From positions 5,745,121-5,809,120 of the forward strand of contig NC_136012.1 in assembly GCF_048128805.1 (NCBI RefSeq): DNA of 64,000 bases, given 5' to 3'. The position numbers were made by a program, and so were the translations under genes. Source of the stretch: Centroberyx gerrardi. Taxonomy: Eukaryota; Chordata; Actinopteri; Beryciformes; Berycidae. The notes beneath the pieces were generated by a model that worked only from the letters and a program-made list of their open reading frames with translations, had not been told where the DNA came from and did no database searches. Below, piece by piece: positions 1 to 13,140 of this stretch (its first letter is position 1; each line of letters starts with the position of its first letter).

Positions 1-3000
1 ATCCTCTCAAACTTTTACCACTGAGTCCTGACAGATACACAACACTTTAATCCATTTTAAAATAATTTTTGCCTTTGATGTTGCCCTATAGCTAGAAATA
101 GAGGGGGAGGATATGACTGGAAAGAAGGGAAAGAAAGGGAAGAAGGGGAAAAAGGCAGACTCCCAATTAACACCACTGTTAAAATTCACCTTTTGTGTCT
201 CTCCCTACTGAAGCTGCCACATATTTTGTTATTTTTGAGAACGAAATTCATGACCATTGAAACCCACCTGTCTTAAAAATGGCAGTTAGCACTATAATGC
301 TAGCTGGCTAACTATGGCTAAATCACAGCTGGTCGCATGTTGTGACATAAGCACATATTTTACATATATATATTATGTGTTAATGGAAAGTTAGGGGTAC
401 AGTATTTGTCATGCAGAAAATGCGCACAACAACTCAGGTGCACAGCAAACTGGACTCACATTAAGTTACCAGTGCTAACGTTAGCTTGTTAGCTACCATT
501 TTGTCTTTTTGCCGTTCTCAACTAGTGACATAATTCCTGGTCTGTGACCCTGAATGAAGACACATTTTTTGTGGTCAGGCAGTTGTCTGACCACAAAACA
601 GAAAGATGTGTCACTGACAACACTTGTATGATACTGTTTCATTGAAACCCAAAATATCTTGACGGACTGAGTTCTTAACATTACTGGCAATGGTGAGAAC
701 ACCTTCCTTTCCCCATGCTTCCATGTTGGAGCTCCACTCTGTTTCTATCTGCAGTTTCAAAAGTAGTTAGACAATTATTAATAATAATACTGATTCTAAC
801 TCTTAAAATATTGCTTGAGGATCCATTGCCTCTGCTCAGTTGTCAGATTTCCAGCCATGACCTAAAGCGTACCTGGAAACAGGAAATATATTTAATACAA
901 TACAGTGAGTATTAATACTGTATATAAAAATGTATAGCCTACCTCCTTTTGAGGCTGTGTATGGCAATCAACTCTTTCTCTTTCGTTTTTTTCTGTCTCC
1001 ACAGGACAGTGTGAATTCAGAACAGGAGGGACGTACAATAGAATTGCTGTACATTGCTGGTTAATTTTTAATGCTGTCAGTTTAACTGCTATAAACCTTG
1101 CAGTGCCTGTGGGTCTGTAGAGCGCAGGTCGTGTTTTATGAGCTGAATGGGGCGTTCTTACAAAATCATCTGCTGGGAAGGCATTTAAGAGGGCAGGGTT
1201 CACGTTCGTGTTCATCTCATTCCTCTTCATCTTTCGTTTTTCTTTTTTCAAAGGTACAATATAAGTGTTTTATTACATCCCTGTGCTCATCATCTAAGAT
1301 ATTGCGGTTTCACCAGGGTGACCCAAAGAATATTTTTCCTATAGATATTCTTTTTTTTAGTTCTGAAAGGTTTAAAAACTGCAGAAATAAATGAAAATAT
1401 ATTTGATGACAAGAAATGAGTATGCATTTATAAAAGTGAGTCAATCCCTTCTGGGACAAATGTATGGAAACTCATATCAGTACAAACACTTGATTTGGAC
1501 CATCCAAATATACTGTGTTACTATACTGTCAAAAGTCACTGCAGTTGACTGTTTCTCAACACAGGCTACTAAAAACTTTGCTTCTGTCATTTCAGTCACA
1601 CTCAATTTATAGTTTGTTGACACAGTGAGCTATCCAAGTAAAATGGAACAAATTTGGCAACAAATAAGTGGCCAAAACTGTTGACTTACACAAAATAATA
1701 TCTTTTACAGCTGAGATTGGCAACTTTGGCAGTGTATAGTAGGGGAAAACATAAGCAATGTAGTAAGTACATGGGGGAGGAAAGTGTGAGTATATATATG
1801 AGCATGTGTTATTCCCCTAAGAAAGCTAAATATCATATATCAAATCATATTGTGTTAAACTTTTGAGGGCAGTTTACTTCATAACTCTGGAATTTTGCTG
1901 TGATTTCAAGTTAAATGCATACATCTCTTTAAAACTCTCTTTAAATGATAATAACTATTTTTCCTATTTTTTCTTCAAATTTTAAATTTGTACATTTGAT
2001 GTAATTAAACACATTTGCCGGATTAGCGTGCTTTGAAAAAACCTTTGATAAAAACAATTCTGTGAGACTTTCAACACACTTTTCAAGCTATGCTCTTCCA
2101 AGGTTAAGCACATTGTCCTGTGAACTTGAATATGTGTATGACACTGTTGGTAGTGATGCCTCGCACCACCACTGCAGCGCCACGGACAGCGCACACTGAA
2201 ACAAACAAGTTCAGGGTACGCCGGTGTTAGAGGGGGTCATCGGATGAGCCACAGCTGGCAGCTCATCAGCTCACACACCAGTTGCAGGTTGTCAGAGGCA
2301 GAACGAACTCCAGCCACAAGCACAGCAGAGGGTTCAATATGACACAGTGAGGGGACACACCTGCCCTCTGTGTCATCTACCCTCTGTTTTCTGTCAAATC
2401 CGAAGCGCCCCTTTCCACCTGGCATTATGCATCTTGTTTCCAGCTCGAGTCTAGGTATGATTGAGCTGGCTCACATTTCTGACAATAAAATGAGTCTCCG
2501 TTACACACAGTGACACCTGCAAAACGCAGATTGCCATATGCACCATTTCCTCTCATAATATTTCTGTCCTCTAAAACTGACAGTAAACGTCGCGTCTCAC
2601 TTGTTCTCTATCCACCAGTTTCCTGACAATCCAATTTTGGATTCATATACAAACTTTTATTTCCATTCAGGTGGTTGCTCTATGTAGATTGGAGACTAAT
2701 TGCATTTACACTTTGTTGTCAATGTGGCCAAATGCGTCTCTGACCACTCCAGAGGTGGTTTGGGTGATTCAGTGTGTCTTGGATGCGTTTACACCTGGAT
2801 TTTACTGCATTTTTGCTTCATCAGAATATAATCTGATCACCCAAAATGCATGTTAATGGCAGATGGAAAGGGTGTCTGATTGAGTAGGACCTCCATGGCT
2901 GCCAAACCTCAACCTCCAGGCTTCTTCAGGCTGAAACCACAGACCTTTGGGCCCTGGAACACTACTAATAATTCCCCTTCTTCACTGTCCTACACCCAAT

Positions 3001-3900
3001 CTTGCTCCTTTCCATTCTCTTTATTGTCGCACAATATAAAATGCCTGATGGGGTTTTATGCTGGCATAATTTGTGTGTCGACTGGTTGCGACCTTCCCCA
3101 TGCACTAGAGTTTGTTAAATGTTACTAAATGTCAGACATTTCAGTTCCACTGAAACACAGCCTGGCTGTGTCCTAATAAAAGGAACTTGAACTTGAAGAG
3201 TTTCGTGGGAGAAAGGATGGATGCATTCTTTGAAACAAGCCCAAACAAGGTAATTGTCTGGTGAGGGGAGCAGGACACTGTCGAGCCTGCCTGGCCTGTA
3301 GAACTAACTATGATTTTTTTTAAATCAAAAACAAGACAGTTACAATCACTTAATGTACTGGGAAGTCACATGATGTTCACGCTTAAACTATTCCTACAAA
3401 CTACGAAAACATCTACATGAAATGCCAGATTCAGCAATAAAAGTTGAATGTAGCAGAACTACTTTACTTTGTATGCTACTTTTTTAAAGTAGCAAGTTTG
3501 ATGAACAACAATGATTGTATTATAAGTAACGTATGATTTACAAGCAATTTAAGTTGTTTCTAGTTGGGTAAACTACAGTTTCAGTTTGCGTCCAAAAACT
3601 GCATAAGAGGCTCAACTTCTAAAAGAAGAGCTGAGTGTTGACAGAATCAACATGCGGTCTTGAAATCCATGGTGGAGGGACACAAAAAGTTGAGAATCTT
3701 CATCTATTACCACAACTCCCTCTGCAGTTGAAAGCCAACACTGGCTTTGTCAGGTTTTACCATCATCTCTCACGATATCCAGTTTTGCGTCAAGCGTCCA
3801 CCATCGCAATCTGAACACAACATTAGAGGGAGATGATATACGGTCTCATGTCTTCAACATTGCAGGGGTGACATTAAAATCCTCACTATCTCTTTAAGTG
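1..3900. other. No gene recognised
   Basis: Unique AT-rich sequence. GCTAAC/GTTAGC words cluster at 285-310 and 470-495. A hairpin lies at 559-612 (see findings). 3131-3196 (CTAATAAAAGGAACTTGAACTTG) may be a retroposon tail. No convincing exon. Confidence 0.6.
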
Positions 3901-4019
3901 TGAAGAGGAATTAAAGTATTGGGTTGGATTGGTGTTTAAGTGACAGAGCAGATCTCCTTCGGCACCCTGCCAACCTCTGAAATGACAGTTATTTAAAACC
4001 CTCTGATGTAGAAAGAAAA

Positions 4020-4300
4020 CTGTGTTGGGGGGGCCAAGAGACAGCAAGAGCAAGAGAGAAATAATGAAGAGGAGATGGGGAAAGAGAGACTGAGGGAAAG
4101 GAAAAGACACAGAGAGACGGAGACAGAATAAGAAACAGAAAGAGAATGAAAAAAACAGAGAGCGAATGATGAACAGGTACAGGCCTTCGTACACAGTTTG
4201 AAAGAGGAAGACAGAGAGAGAGGCAGAGAGGAAAACAGAACCATAGAGACAGAAACAGACAGAGAGAAAGAGAGAGATTGATAGAAAGCAGATCCCAGCC
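4020..4300 (+). repeat. GA-rich tract
   Basis: Purine-rich plus strand of AGAGA/GACAGAGA words. The minus-strand S/L-rich open frames of 102-150 codons over it are compositional. Confidence 0.75.
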
Positions 4301-4704
4301 CACTACACGGTCTGCTGGGTGACCTGCTGCTGACAAGAGGAAGGAAAGAAGAGGACAGGATTTTCCACTCCCTGAGAAACAACAGATACATAAAAGTAGA
4401 TTAATAACGCAACGGGCCATCTGGTCTTTCTCTGACCTCATGTCCCAGTCTGACTTTTGAAGCCCCAGTCAGGAGCGGCGTTAAGTCGCCCCCTGTTGAA
4501 GTGATGTCGCCTACCACTGGTTTTGTTTCCATAGTGATTTATCGGATTGAAGTCATTATTTTTCAACTCTAAAATTTGCTGTCTGAGCTTTTGATACAAG
4601 GACTGCAAGTCCCTCCAAGTCGGTCTCCTGAAAGATTAGAACAAGATTAAAAATAAGCCCCTATAACTCATCCAGAACCCCGCAGACGTCCTTGTTCAGT
4701 CCTT

Positions 4705-5220
4705 CAGACCATGGTCCAGTCCTACACCCCCATACCTCCAGACCATGGTCCAGTCTTACACCCCCATACCTCCAGGCCATGGCCCAGCCCTACACCCCCA
4801 TACCTTCAGACCATGGTCCAGTCTTACACCCCCATACCTCCAGACCATGGCCCAGCCCTACACCCCCATACCTCCAGACCATGGTCCAGTCTTACACCCC
4901 CATACCTCCAGACCATGGCCCAGCCCTACACCCCCATACCTTCAGACCATGGTCCAGTCCTACACCCCCATACCTTCAGACCATGGTCCAGTCCTACACC
5001 CCCATACCTTCAGACCATGGTCCAGTCCTACACCCCCATACCTTCAGACCATGGTCCAGTCCTACACCCCCATACCTCCAGACCATGGTCCAGTCCTACA
5101 CTCCCATACCTCCAGACCATGGTCCAGTCCTACACCCCCATGCCTCCAGGTCATGGTCCCACACCTCCATACCTCCAGGTCATGGTCCAACCCTACACCC
5201 CCATACCTCCAGACCATGGA
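4705..5220 (+). repeat. 34-bp minisatellite, about 15 units
   Basis: Tandem units of the form CCATGGTCCAGTCCTACACC + CCCATACCTCCAGA (34 bp). Variants are TCCAG/CCCAG/TTCAG and a few shortened units near 5150-5180. Because 34 is not a multiple of 3 and the unit holds no stop in any forward frame, all three plus frames are open over 500 bp and give the same repetitive peptide; none is likely to be a gene. Each unit carries one CCATGG. Confidence 0.95.
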
Positions 5221-5600
5221 GACAAAGAACAACATAAGTCTGTTTTGAAATGTTTGAAAGAGTCAACCTACATCCAGTGGTGTAGTCATTCCATATGTTA
5301 TGTATCACCTGAAAGTATAAAAAGTTTAAAATTTCAGTCAACTCAAAAAACATGGACATGAAAATGTACTGCTTTGCTCTTTGTCTGAAAGATTTCAATG
5401 GGATTTTCTGTTGGATAAACCCTGCACAAATCACACACACAACAGATAATATTCCCAGACAACCTCATCTCTCAATCCATCCATCTATCCATCCCTCCAA
5501 TCCAGCTGCAGATTTGCACACAGCTCTCGACAATATTCGATCTCAATGATAATCATTTCCCCATCCTGTAGCTTCTATTCCACTATTTTCACAGTAATTC

Positions 5601-5615
5601 TGTGTCTCTCTGTGT

Positions 5616-5665
<50 letters not shown>

Positions 5666-5680
5666 GTCTGTGTGTGTGCG
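5601..5680 (+). repeat. (TG)n microsatellite
   Basis: TG dinucleotide run of about 30 units with a few C, A or T substitutions near both ends. Confidence 0.95.
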
Positions 5681-5749
5681 TATACGTCTGTTGTTTTATG
5701 TCAGAGTAAAAATTCCTCTCCTGTCCACCCCTCAGGCTAACAGACTGCA

Positions 5750-7250
5750 CCTTGCTATCCGTTGGTTTTATGTCATGTCACATTTCCCACCTGCAGTGGA
5801 AATTGAACATTCCTCCTCCGCAAGTATTCAGTTTAATTAAAATGGGGATGCCAGTTGGAGTGAGTGACAGTAACCCATTGTTTTTGATGTAAACAGGTGT
5901 TTCTTTTTTATGTAAATGATGTCTGGATGGAATCACACGTTTTGTCCCCAAGACAGAAAATACATCCAGGTTTGAAGGTTTGTGTGTCTAGAAAGTTTTA
6001 GAAACACTACAGAAAGTATTGATTTGCTACAGAGTCTGGGTTTTCTCCCTGGCTTTTAGAGAGGCTTAGTTGTCGGTGAGGTGGGTTTTACATGGAGGGT
6101 TGGGAGTGTTGCTTAACCTTAGCCTTTGGGAACAAACAGGAGGCTATTGGAATGCACTGTGAAGCAATAAGCAAGGAAAAATGACTATAGAGTCTAATTC
6201 ACATGTTTTATCTGAGGAAATGGAACAAACTGTACTAGACAGTAGCCTGCTTTTAATCCTTTTATGCCTGTGCCACCAAGCTGCTATGGTTCAGCACCAC
6301 GGACAGCGCTTTTATCAAAGGAATCTGCCTGTCAAGTGTTTTAGCAATTGTGCAATGGTGTTTTAGCAATGTGTTGGGGTTAAGGATTTTGTTGTTCTAA
6401 TTACGCTTCCCAGTATTTCAGATTTAGCGTATTATAATTCTATGTAGTAGATGAGCAAGGTAATTATTGTTATATCATTGTTTATACATTGTTGTTTTGC
6501 CTATACTCCCAATGTGGAAGTAATGTCTGTAACCATGGAGACAGGCTTCTAAACACTAGGGGTGAGCCGAATGGTCACACGAAATGACTATCCTGTACGG
6601 ATATTGTGTTTTTTCTGACTAAGATTGTCATCCAATCAGGAGATGGATCTGTTTTACTAGTAGGCTATTGGCTACGAGTGGCAGACTTACACTGCAAAAC
6701 TTTCACAGACTTGAATCACAATGTACAGGTCATTCTAAATCAGACCCTTTCCACTTTGTAAAACATGACTGTCATGTGTGCCACCTTCTAGTTTAATGTT
6801 TGTGTCACCTAATGTAGCTTATTGCGCTAAATTGTGCAGCCAATTTCTATGTTTATCTCATTTGAATGACTTATGACTTGAGATAAACTTAGAAATTGGC
6901 CACAAAAAAACTTGCTTTTCAGGGTTTCCATACTTTATGATTCCTACCACCACATTTGTCTCATTATGCCTAAACAAACTGCATGACTACCTTTTAAAAA
7001 TGCCATTTGTATTGGTTTCAGTGGAAAGGTTTAGAGTCACATGGTCTGAAAGGCTTTTCTACACCAACCATGAAACATTTCTGGGGGAAACACTGGTCAC
7101 ATTTTCAATTAGGTAGTCAGAATAGAAAAAGCACTTTGGTAGGCATGCCAAGTGCTTAATAGGCAGGGAAAGGCAATGAGAGCCAAGGCCAAGCTTGTTG
7201 AAGATGAATGACTGAGAAGAGGCTATGCCTGTTTAGTAGCAAGCCACGAT
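5750..7250. other. No gene recognised
   Basis: Unique sequence apart from the 62-bp hairpin at 6839-6900. GGGGTGAGCCGAATGG at 6559 resembles the start of a dispersed fish repeat, but no second end was found. Confidence 0.6.
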
Positions 7251-7292
7251 CTGGCTGCAGAGAAGAGAATGGAGAGAGAGTGAGAGAGCGAG

Positions 7293-7709
7293 AGAGAGGT
7301 TTCATCTCATCTCCCCTCTCTTGTTTCTCCTTCTCTCCTCTCCTACCCATTATCCTTATCCCCTCCTCTCCCATTCTCCCACCCCCTATTCTCATTTCTT
7401 TCCCTCTCTTCTCTTGTCCTCTCTCTGCCTTCTTGTCTTCTTTCTTTTCTTTTGTCTTCTCCTCTCCTCCCTCCACTCCTTACTCTCCTCTCTAGCTCTC
7501 CTGGCTGTTGTGTGGAGTTGTACATGTAGGTGGGAGTCGCTGGGTCTCTTGCTAAGCTCCTCCTAAACCCTGGGAACAGGAGATAAGGAGGTGAAGGAGG
7601 TAGATCCCTCCTCTGGGCCTTTTTCTCTCGCACTCGCTCAATCTTTTCTTTTTCCCTGTGATCTCCCTCTTTGCCCAGGCGTCGATTTTTTCACTGGTTT
7701 CCCTGTGAT

Positions 7710-7771
<62 letters not shown>

Positions 7772-7990
7772 TCTCACGTTTTCCGTCTCCCCGTCTCATT
7801 TTCTCACTCATTTCCCCGCCATCCATCTCGATTGCGCGCTTTCTCAAAGTCTCTTCCTATCTGTGTTTGTAAGTGTTGTTGTCTCTCTTTTTTCTTTATC
7901 TCCCTCCCCTCCTTCTCTCTGTCAATCTCCTTCCTCTTGTCTCCCTCGCTTTCTGCTCGTCTCCCTCCCGCCATCTATCTTTCTCTCTGA
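7293..7990 (+). repeat. Pyrimidine tract with (CT)27
   Basis: C/T-rich plus strand for about 700 bp, including a pure CT run at 7711-7764. A non-pyrimidine island at 7500-7600 contains AACAGGAGATAAGG. The many open frames on both strands are compositional. Confidence 0.88.
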
Positions 7991-7999
7991 TCATAGCAG

Positions 8000-9617
8000 T
8001 GCCCCGGTGCTGAGCACCCTGTGATGCTTCAAAAGAACAACAGTAACTCTGCTTTTTCCCCCGATGGCGACGTCTATCTCGCTGAGCGCCGAGGATGTCG
8101 GCGCGAAAGACGTGGCGAGGGAGGAGAAGATACTGAGGAGAGAGGGGAGAGATAGATGGAAAAAGATGAAAAGACAAAAGAACAGATTAAAGACGAATCT
8201 CTGGAAGGCAAAACAAGACAAAAAAAAGAGAAAGGAAATAAAGAATGAGAGCGAGAAGACATGGAGTTCTCTGTTGTAACAATGCATTTGAAGATCGCAG
8301 CGTGAGTGGTGCACATACGTCAGAAAGTCGATTTGATAGAGTTGTCTGTTTTTTTGCGGAATAAGACATTAAAGAGAAGCTAACTTTCATAATCATGGGC
8401 CATCTGGAGTTCAATATGATCCCAAAAAATATGCTCATGGCCACAAAGATCAAGTGGAAAAAATCCTCTCAGTGTTCTGCTTGGACCATTTTTTTTATTG
8501 ACGCCTGACATCTCCCCTATACTGAACATATTCAATGATCATGCGGCCATGGCAAGCCTTTGAAAATGATTTGCAGATCAACAATACATGAGCGTCAGTG
8601 GGAAAAGTCTCTAATGCTGCTTAAGTAATGGAGCTTGTCTCCCACATGTAGTCTACATTTCAATACCCTGGGATCACGTCATTGTTAATGCATGATGAGA
8701 TCACAAGCAACGCGACTCATATAACTCAAGTCATGGCCCCCACATTAAGTATAGAGAGATGTGGGGATATATCATTAGCATTATAGAAAACTCTTTTATG
8801 TTGAAATTGACAGGTGACATCATCTTCCTTGGGTTTCATGATCCTACAACCAAGGCAAATGCTCATAATGCATGATGAAATCATAGACAACACTACCTGA
8901 ATAACTAGTCATGACCTCCATTTCTACTGCAGGAATGTGTGTGTGTGTACACAAGCGTGTTTCAACTTAATTCATTCTTCTTTATTGACACATTTATCAG
9001 CATTCCCTTAGAATCTCCTTGCTGCAGATATTTGGTTTCAGCTAAACCTTGTACATTGACTTTTGCAACTAAATGTAACTAATGCAGGGGCAGTCTGCAG
9101 TGAAAAAAGTGTATACAAAGTGCATACACACAGAATACCAAAATACACAATGCAATAAGTATTTCATGCAGCACACTTAACCTGTGGCATTAACCACCTA
9201 ATGAGGTATGCTGCAACCCAATCTCACAGCCATTGTCTGATTCGACCCAAAGTGTAAAAAAACAGCATGTGATCATTATCTAATAATGGAGCAAGGCCAA
9301 AGATCTCAATTTGCTCAGCTAATGTGAGACAAAGTTGATCCGTTAATCGTTGGATTCTACTAATCAAAGCAGCTGCCTTGATAAACAACAGCAGCTGCCT
9401 TCACAGAAGTTTTTAAAGTGCAGTATCACTATATTGGTGAAGCCCTCACTCAAAGAGTGGAAACACTGTTGCAATAATTCCACTCAACTATGAAGAGTTA
9501 TCAAGTCTAACAAACATAGCTTGCTTGCTAACATTAGCTTAAGTTTAGCATTCTCAGACTCAGTGTCAACATTTTGTCCTCTCTCAGAATTTTTTACCTT
9601 ATAGCTTGCATGCTAAA
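8000..9617. other. No gene recognised
   Basis: Short lysine/arginine-rich open frames at 8064-8279 follow from AAAG-rich sequence. AATGCATGATGA recurs at about 8688 and 8869 with similar surroundings (ATGATGAGATCACA, ATGATGAAATCATA), a weak local duplication. Confidence 0.55.
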
Positions 9618-9786
9618 ATAAGATTTTTTTGGTGGCATCTCTGCTTTATTGGACAGTCACAGTGTAGCGAGACAGGAAAGATGGAAGAGAGAGGAGGATG
9701 ACATGGGACAAAGGTCTTGGGCCGGATTCCAACCCTGCTGCATTTACATGGTACATGCCTTAGACCACTGAGTCACCAGGACACCC
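9618..9786 (-). mobile_element. tRNA-derived SINE
   Basis: Read on the minus strand it begins GGGTGTCCTGGTGACTCAGT with GGTCTAAGGC (A box), has a B-box-like GGTTGGAATCC, then a body with CCCATGTCATCCTCCTCTCTC and a tail CAATAAAGCAGAGATGCC ending in an A-run (T7 on the plus strand near 9624). This head-body-tail order is typical of teleost tRNA-derived SINEs. Confidence 0.75.
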
Positions 9787-9979
9787 TTTGAAAATAGCAA
9801 TTAATTGTAAAATTATATATATAAATCCTTACTTGCATACCTCTGCTGTCGACTTTGTGAAGTTACTGATTGGTCAGAAACTGTGAGGCCGGACAAAAGA
9901 AAAATGTTGTGGATATTTGGCCTGGCAGGAGACGTCACATGACTTCTGTCCTGGAGGTGGAGGTCTGCAGACAGGGCCT

Positions 9980-10485
9980 TCTCACTTTATTAGGTGCTCC
10001 TAATAAACAGTGCTAGTACTGTGTAGGATCCCCCTTTTGCCTCCAGAACAGCCTGAATTCTACTAGGCTGGATTCAACAAGGTGCTGGAAACGGTCCACA
10101 GAGATCTCGGTCCATGACGACTCAATAGCGTCACACAGTTCCTGACGATTTTTTTGGCAGCACATTCATGCTGCAAACATCCTGTTTCACTTAGGTCTCT
10201 ATTGGGTCAAGATCTGGACTGAACTAAAATCACTGTCCAGTTCCTGGAACCATCTTGAGATGAAGGAGCATTATCCTGCTGGAGGTTTCTATTTGAAAGA
10301 GGGCAGACTGTGGCCATGAAGGAATGCACCTGGCCAGCCAAAATGTTTGGACCCATACTATTACACCACCAGCAGCAGCCTGTACTGTTGACACCAGGCA
10401 GGATGGATCTATGGATTCATGCCAAATTCTGACAAGACTGGGTCCCAGCATAGTCGTGCCCATACCATTTCTACCAGATGAGCTA
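9980..10485 (-). mobile_element. Tc1/mariner transposase relic
   Basis: The minus strand encodes the C-terminal half of a Tc1-like DDE transposase in broken frames: VRIWHESIDPSCLVSTVQ with GGVIVW (about 10440-10350), HPFMATV (about 10310), the catalytic-region motif QQDNAP (10265-10281), then shifted frames corresponding to the region before the element end (HLVESS.., EFRLFWRQKG). CTTTATTAGGTGCTCCTAATA at about 9986 resembles the inverted-repeat end of a widespread fish Tc1-type element. At least two frameshifts are needed and the N-terminal DNA-binding half is missing, so it is a dead fragment. Confidence 0.8.
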
Positions 10486-12335
10486 GAAAGGCTTGAGGCG
10501 AACAATCTTTGGTTGAACATTAGCCATGTGGAGATTTTTATGTCCTATAGACTTAATGTCAAACAGTTTGTCATTAGACACAAAATTGCTGAAAACACAT
10601 GGGTAGAGCTGCTTTACAAGTAGCATGGATGTGTGTTTGTTTATGTAAACAGAGACATGAACTTCGAAGGAAGTGAAAGTGAAACAAGTGCAATCTCCTA
10701 ATCTCCAATCAAACAACAGCCAACAGAACAAAGATGAAAAAGGGGGCATCCTTCATCATGTGGACATGGTTTGGATTTAAAACGTCAGGCATTTAGCAGG
10801 AACCTATCATCTGCAAGCTGTGTTGCACAGCTGCCATTCCCAGGGGTGGAAACACCAGCAAACTATTTTACAAACTGAAGAACAAACATGTGTGCAAGTA
10901 TGAATGTTGTACGCTTTTTCTTTTTTTTTCAGTTTTATCCAAAAGTATACATGGGTGTTAATACTGAATATTTAATATATAAACCATTTACGTAAACTTT
11001 AATGGTGTTTCAATGGTAAAGTGTAGAAATACTTGAAATTTGTGAAAAATAACCATGGTTACCAAATTATGGCTCACAGCAAGCTGTGGATTTCTCTAAC
11101 TCCCATTTATATCTTTCTTCAACATATACAGCTAGAAAAGCTTATAAAATATTAAAATATCTATTAATTTACACCTAATAAATTAAATATCCCAATATCA
11201 GAGGGCCTGCTGTCTATTCTCCATCACAAAAAGGAAATGAGAGGATGAGATGGATGGGGAAGTTGAGAAAAGAGGAAAGATCCATTTTAAATGTGTTCTA
11301 TTTAGTTGGCACTGTGTTTGAGTGAAACACCATGGGCTGGTCCAACCTAATTTTCTTTTACTCAAGGCAAAAGAGACAGATTAATAGCTCAACAAGTTGT
11401 GCATATATGACTCTATGGGTTCAAAACTTGGCTTCTGCTAAGCTGATGCATCGCTACTTGTTTTTCTGTATGAACTTGACTGGACTGTCCATTTGCAATT
11501 CAAAAAAGAAGCACAGCAAGGGATTTTTTTGGAGAAAAATTTACAAAGCTTTAAAATAAAAACCAACATGTGTCAGCTGCAAAATAGCCTCTGTCAGGGT
11601 TACAGGATTGCATGCATAGCCAATAATAATGTCTTCAATGAATCTAAAATGGCCACCTCTGGTCCCATCGACCAATCAGACACCAGTGTTGATCTCAGAT
11701 TTGATCTCAGGTTAGCAGGGCTTACATGTTGGTCCTGAGATGAGGGTCTTAACCACTCTACCATCACTGGTTCATAGCTTTAAAATATCTTGATCTAATG
11801 TCATTCTTTTCATGTTTACCTTCAGTACAAAGCAAAAAGAATGGACGAGACCAATATCACAAGGTGAGAGGGGAGAGAAAATCCATTTGAGTTGCATTTA
11901 CTTAGTCTCTCGCGCTTGCTTCCCATTCTGTCCACATGCCCAAGAAGTTTGTATTAAGCACAGGAAATTCAAATTGAGTCCACATAATCTCTTAAAGTTC
12001 CTAAAACTTTGCCTGAGCATTTAAAATCTTCTGTGTCCCCAGCCTCTCTTAGACTCAGGCTTTAAATCGAAGTTTGACGCTGTGAGCTTTGAACTTTGCT
12101 AAGAAGTTGGTGGAACCTCCATTGTTCTTTCCCATACCCTTGCCACTGTGAGGTTAATGTCGAAGAGAGACCTGTTCATTAGTAAGACAGTCAGTGGCTG
12201 TAAGCGACAGACTGGATTATGGTGAGAGATAGGGAGAGATGGGTGGAAGGAGGAAGAGGAATAGGTAGGGAAAGTTGTAAGGAGGGAGGGAGGAAGAGAG
12301 AAAAAGACCCTATTTTAAGAACTGTGTGACTGCTA
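10486..12335. other. No gene recognised
   Basis: AT-rich unique sequence. 11690-11760 contains TAGAGTGGTTAAGAC on the minus strand, a possible tRNA-like A box without a matching B box. Otherwise nothing supportable. Confidence 0.55.
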
Positions 12336-12599
12336 CACTGCAAAAAATGTCCCGTTTAACAAGTAATGTTGTCTCATATTCAGCCTTAAAATCTCATAAA
12401 AATAAAAAAAAAGCCAAGGGGGTGAGATAACCACTTGTTATCAATGCAGTTTTACTTATTTCAGCAATTTTCTAGCAACAAGTGTCAGTACATTGAAACA
12501 AGGTAGAATAAGACTAACTAGAATCAAGAAAATGACATTTGATTCACGAAAATTCTTGGAACAAGTTCATTTGCATTGGAAACAAGCAAAATTATGACA
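12336..12599 (+). mobile_element. CACTGCAAAAA foldback element, copy 1
   Basis: Starts CACTGCAAAAAATG, then CAAGTAATGTTGTCTCATATTC, GGGGTGAGATAA, AACAAGTGTCAGT and a right half (ATTGGAAACAAGCAAAATTA) that is partly the reverse complement of the left half. The right terminal repeat is missing. Copies or pieces also lie at 18495, 19666, 22783, 33107 and 33765. Confidence 0.65.
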
Positions 12600-13140
12600 C
12601 TAAATCGCAAATTTCATTGTATGTAAGGAGGAGTGTGCAACTGTTTCTATAAACTACATTGACCAGAAACACCATGTTTGTCATGCAACTGCGCTACACA
12701 TTGGACCAAAAGGTTGGAAGAATGGTTACAAATTTTTAGAGTACAAAGAGAGAGAACAAATATGTGACATGTTTCAACCACAAGGGGTGTGGAAGTGTTT
12801 CTTCTCTACTTTCTGCCTCATGTGAAATGTAAAACCTGGCAGAACTGTTATGTTTCAGTGTGTACCTATCCTCAAAGTCAAATATTATTTGCATCATGTT
12901 CAAGGATGCTTCTCTTTTCTTTACTTAGTTGATTACCGGCATCCTTTTGTAGTCCACTTTGAGTTTCTGTGCTTTCAAATGCGCCATTCTGTGTCCCCAA
13001 ATGAACTAAACAGATAGCAACACACTGGTACCAAGGTAGTCACTTTTTTGAATGGGCCAAGAGGAGGGCTGTGTTTCATCTTGAGAGGTGTTGGATAGAT
13101 CAATGAACAGACAAGGACACACACACAGTCCTGAAACTAA

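Noticed and set aside
4705-5220. CRISPR-like direct repeat array
   Set aside because: Units are directly adjacent with no spacers, and the genome is eukaryotic.
4692-5361. Three overlapping plus-strand open frames of 167-216 codons with a repeated TPIP/PHTSRPW-type peptide
   Set aside because: They are the 34-bp minisatellite read in its three frames; no splice sites, conserved domain or non-repeat body.
10324-10623. 99-codon plus-strand open frame
   Set aside because: Antisense to the Tc1 transposase relic, whose motifs lie on the other strand.
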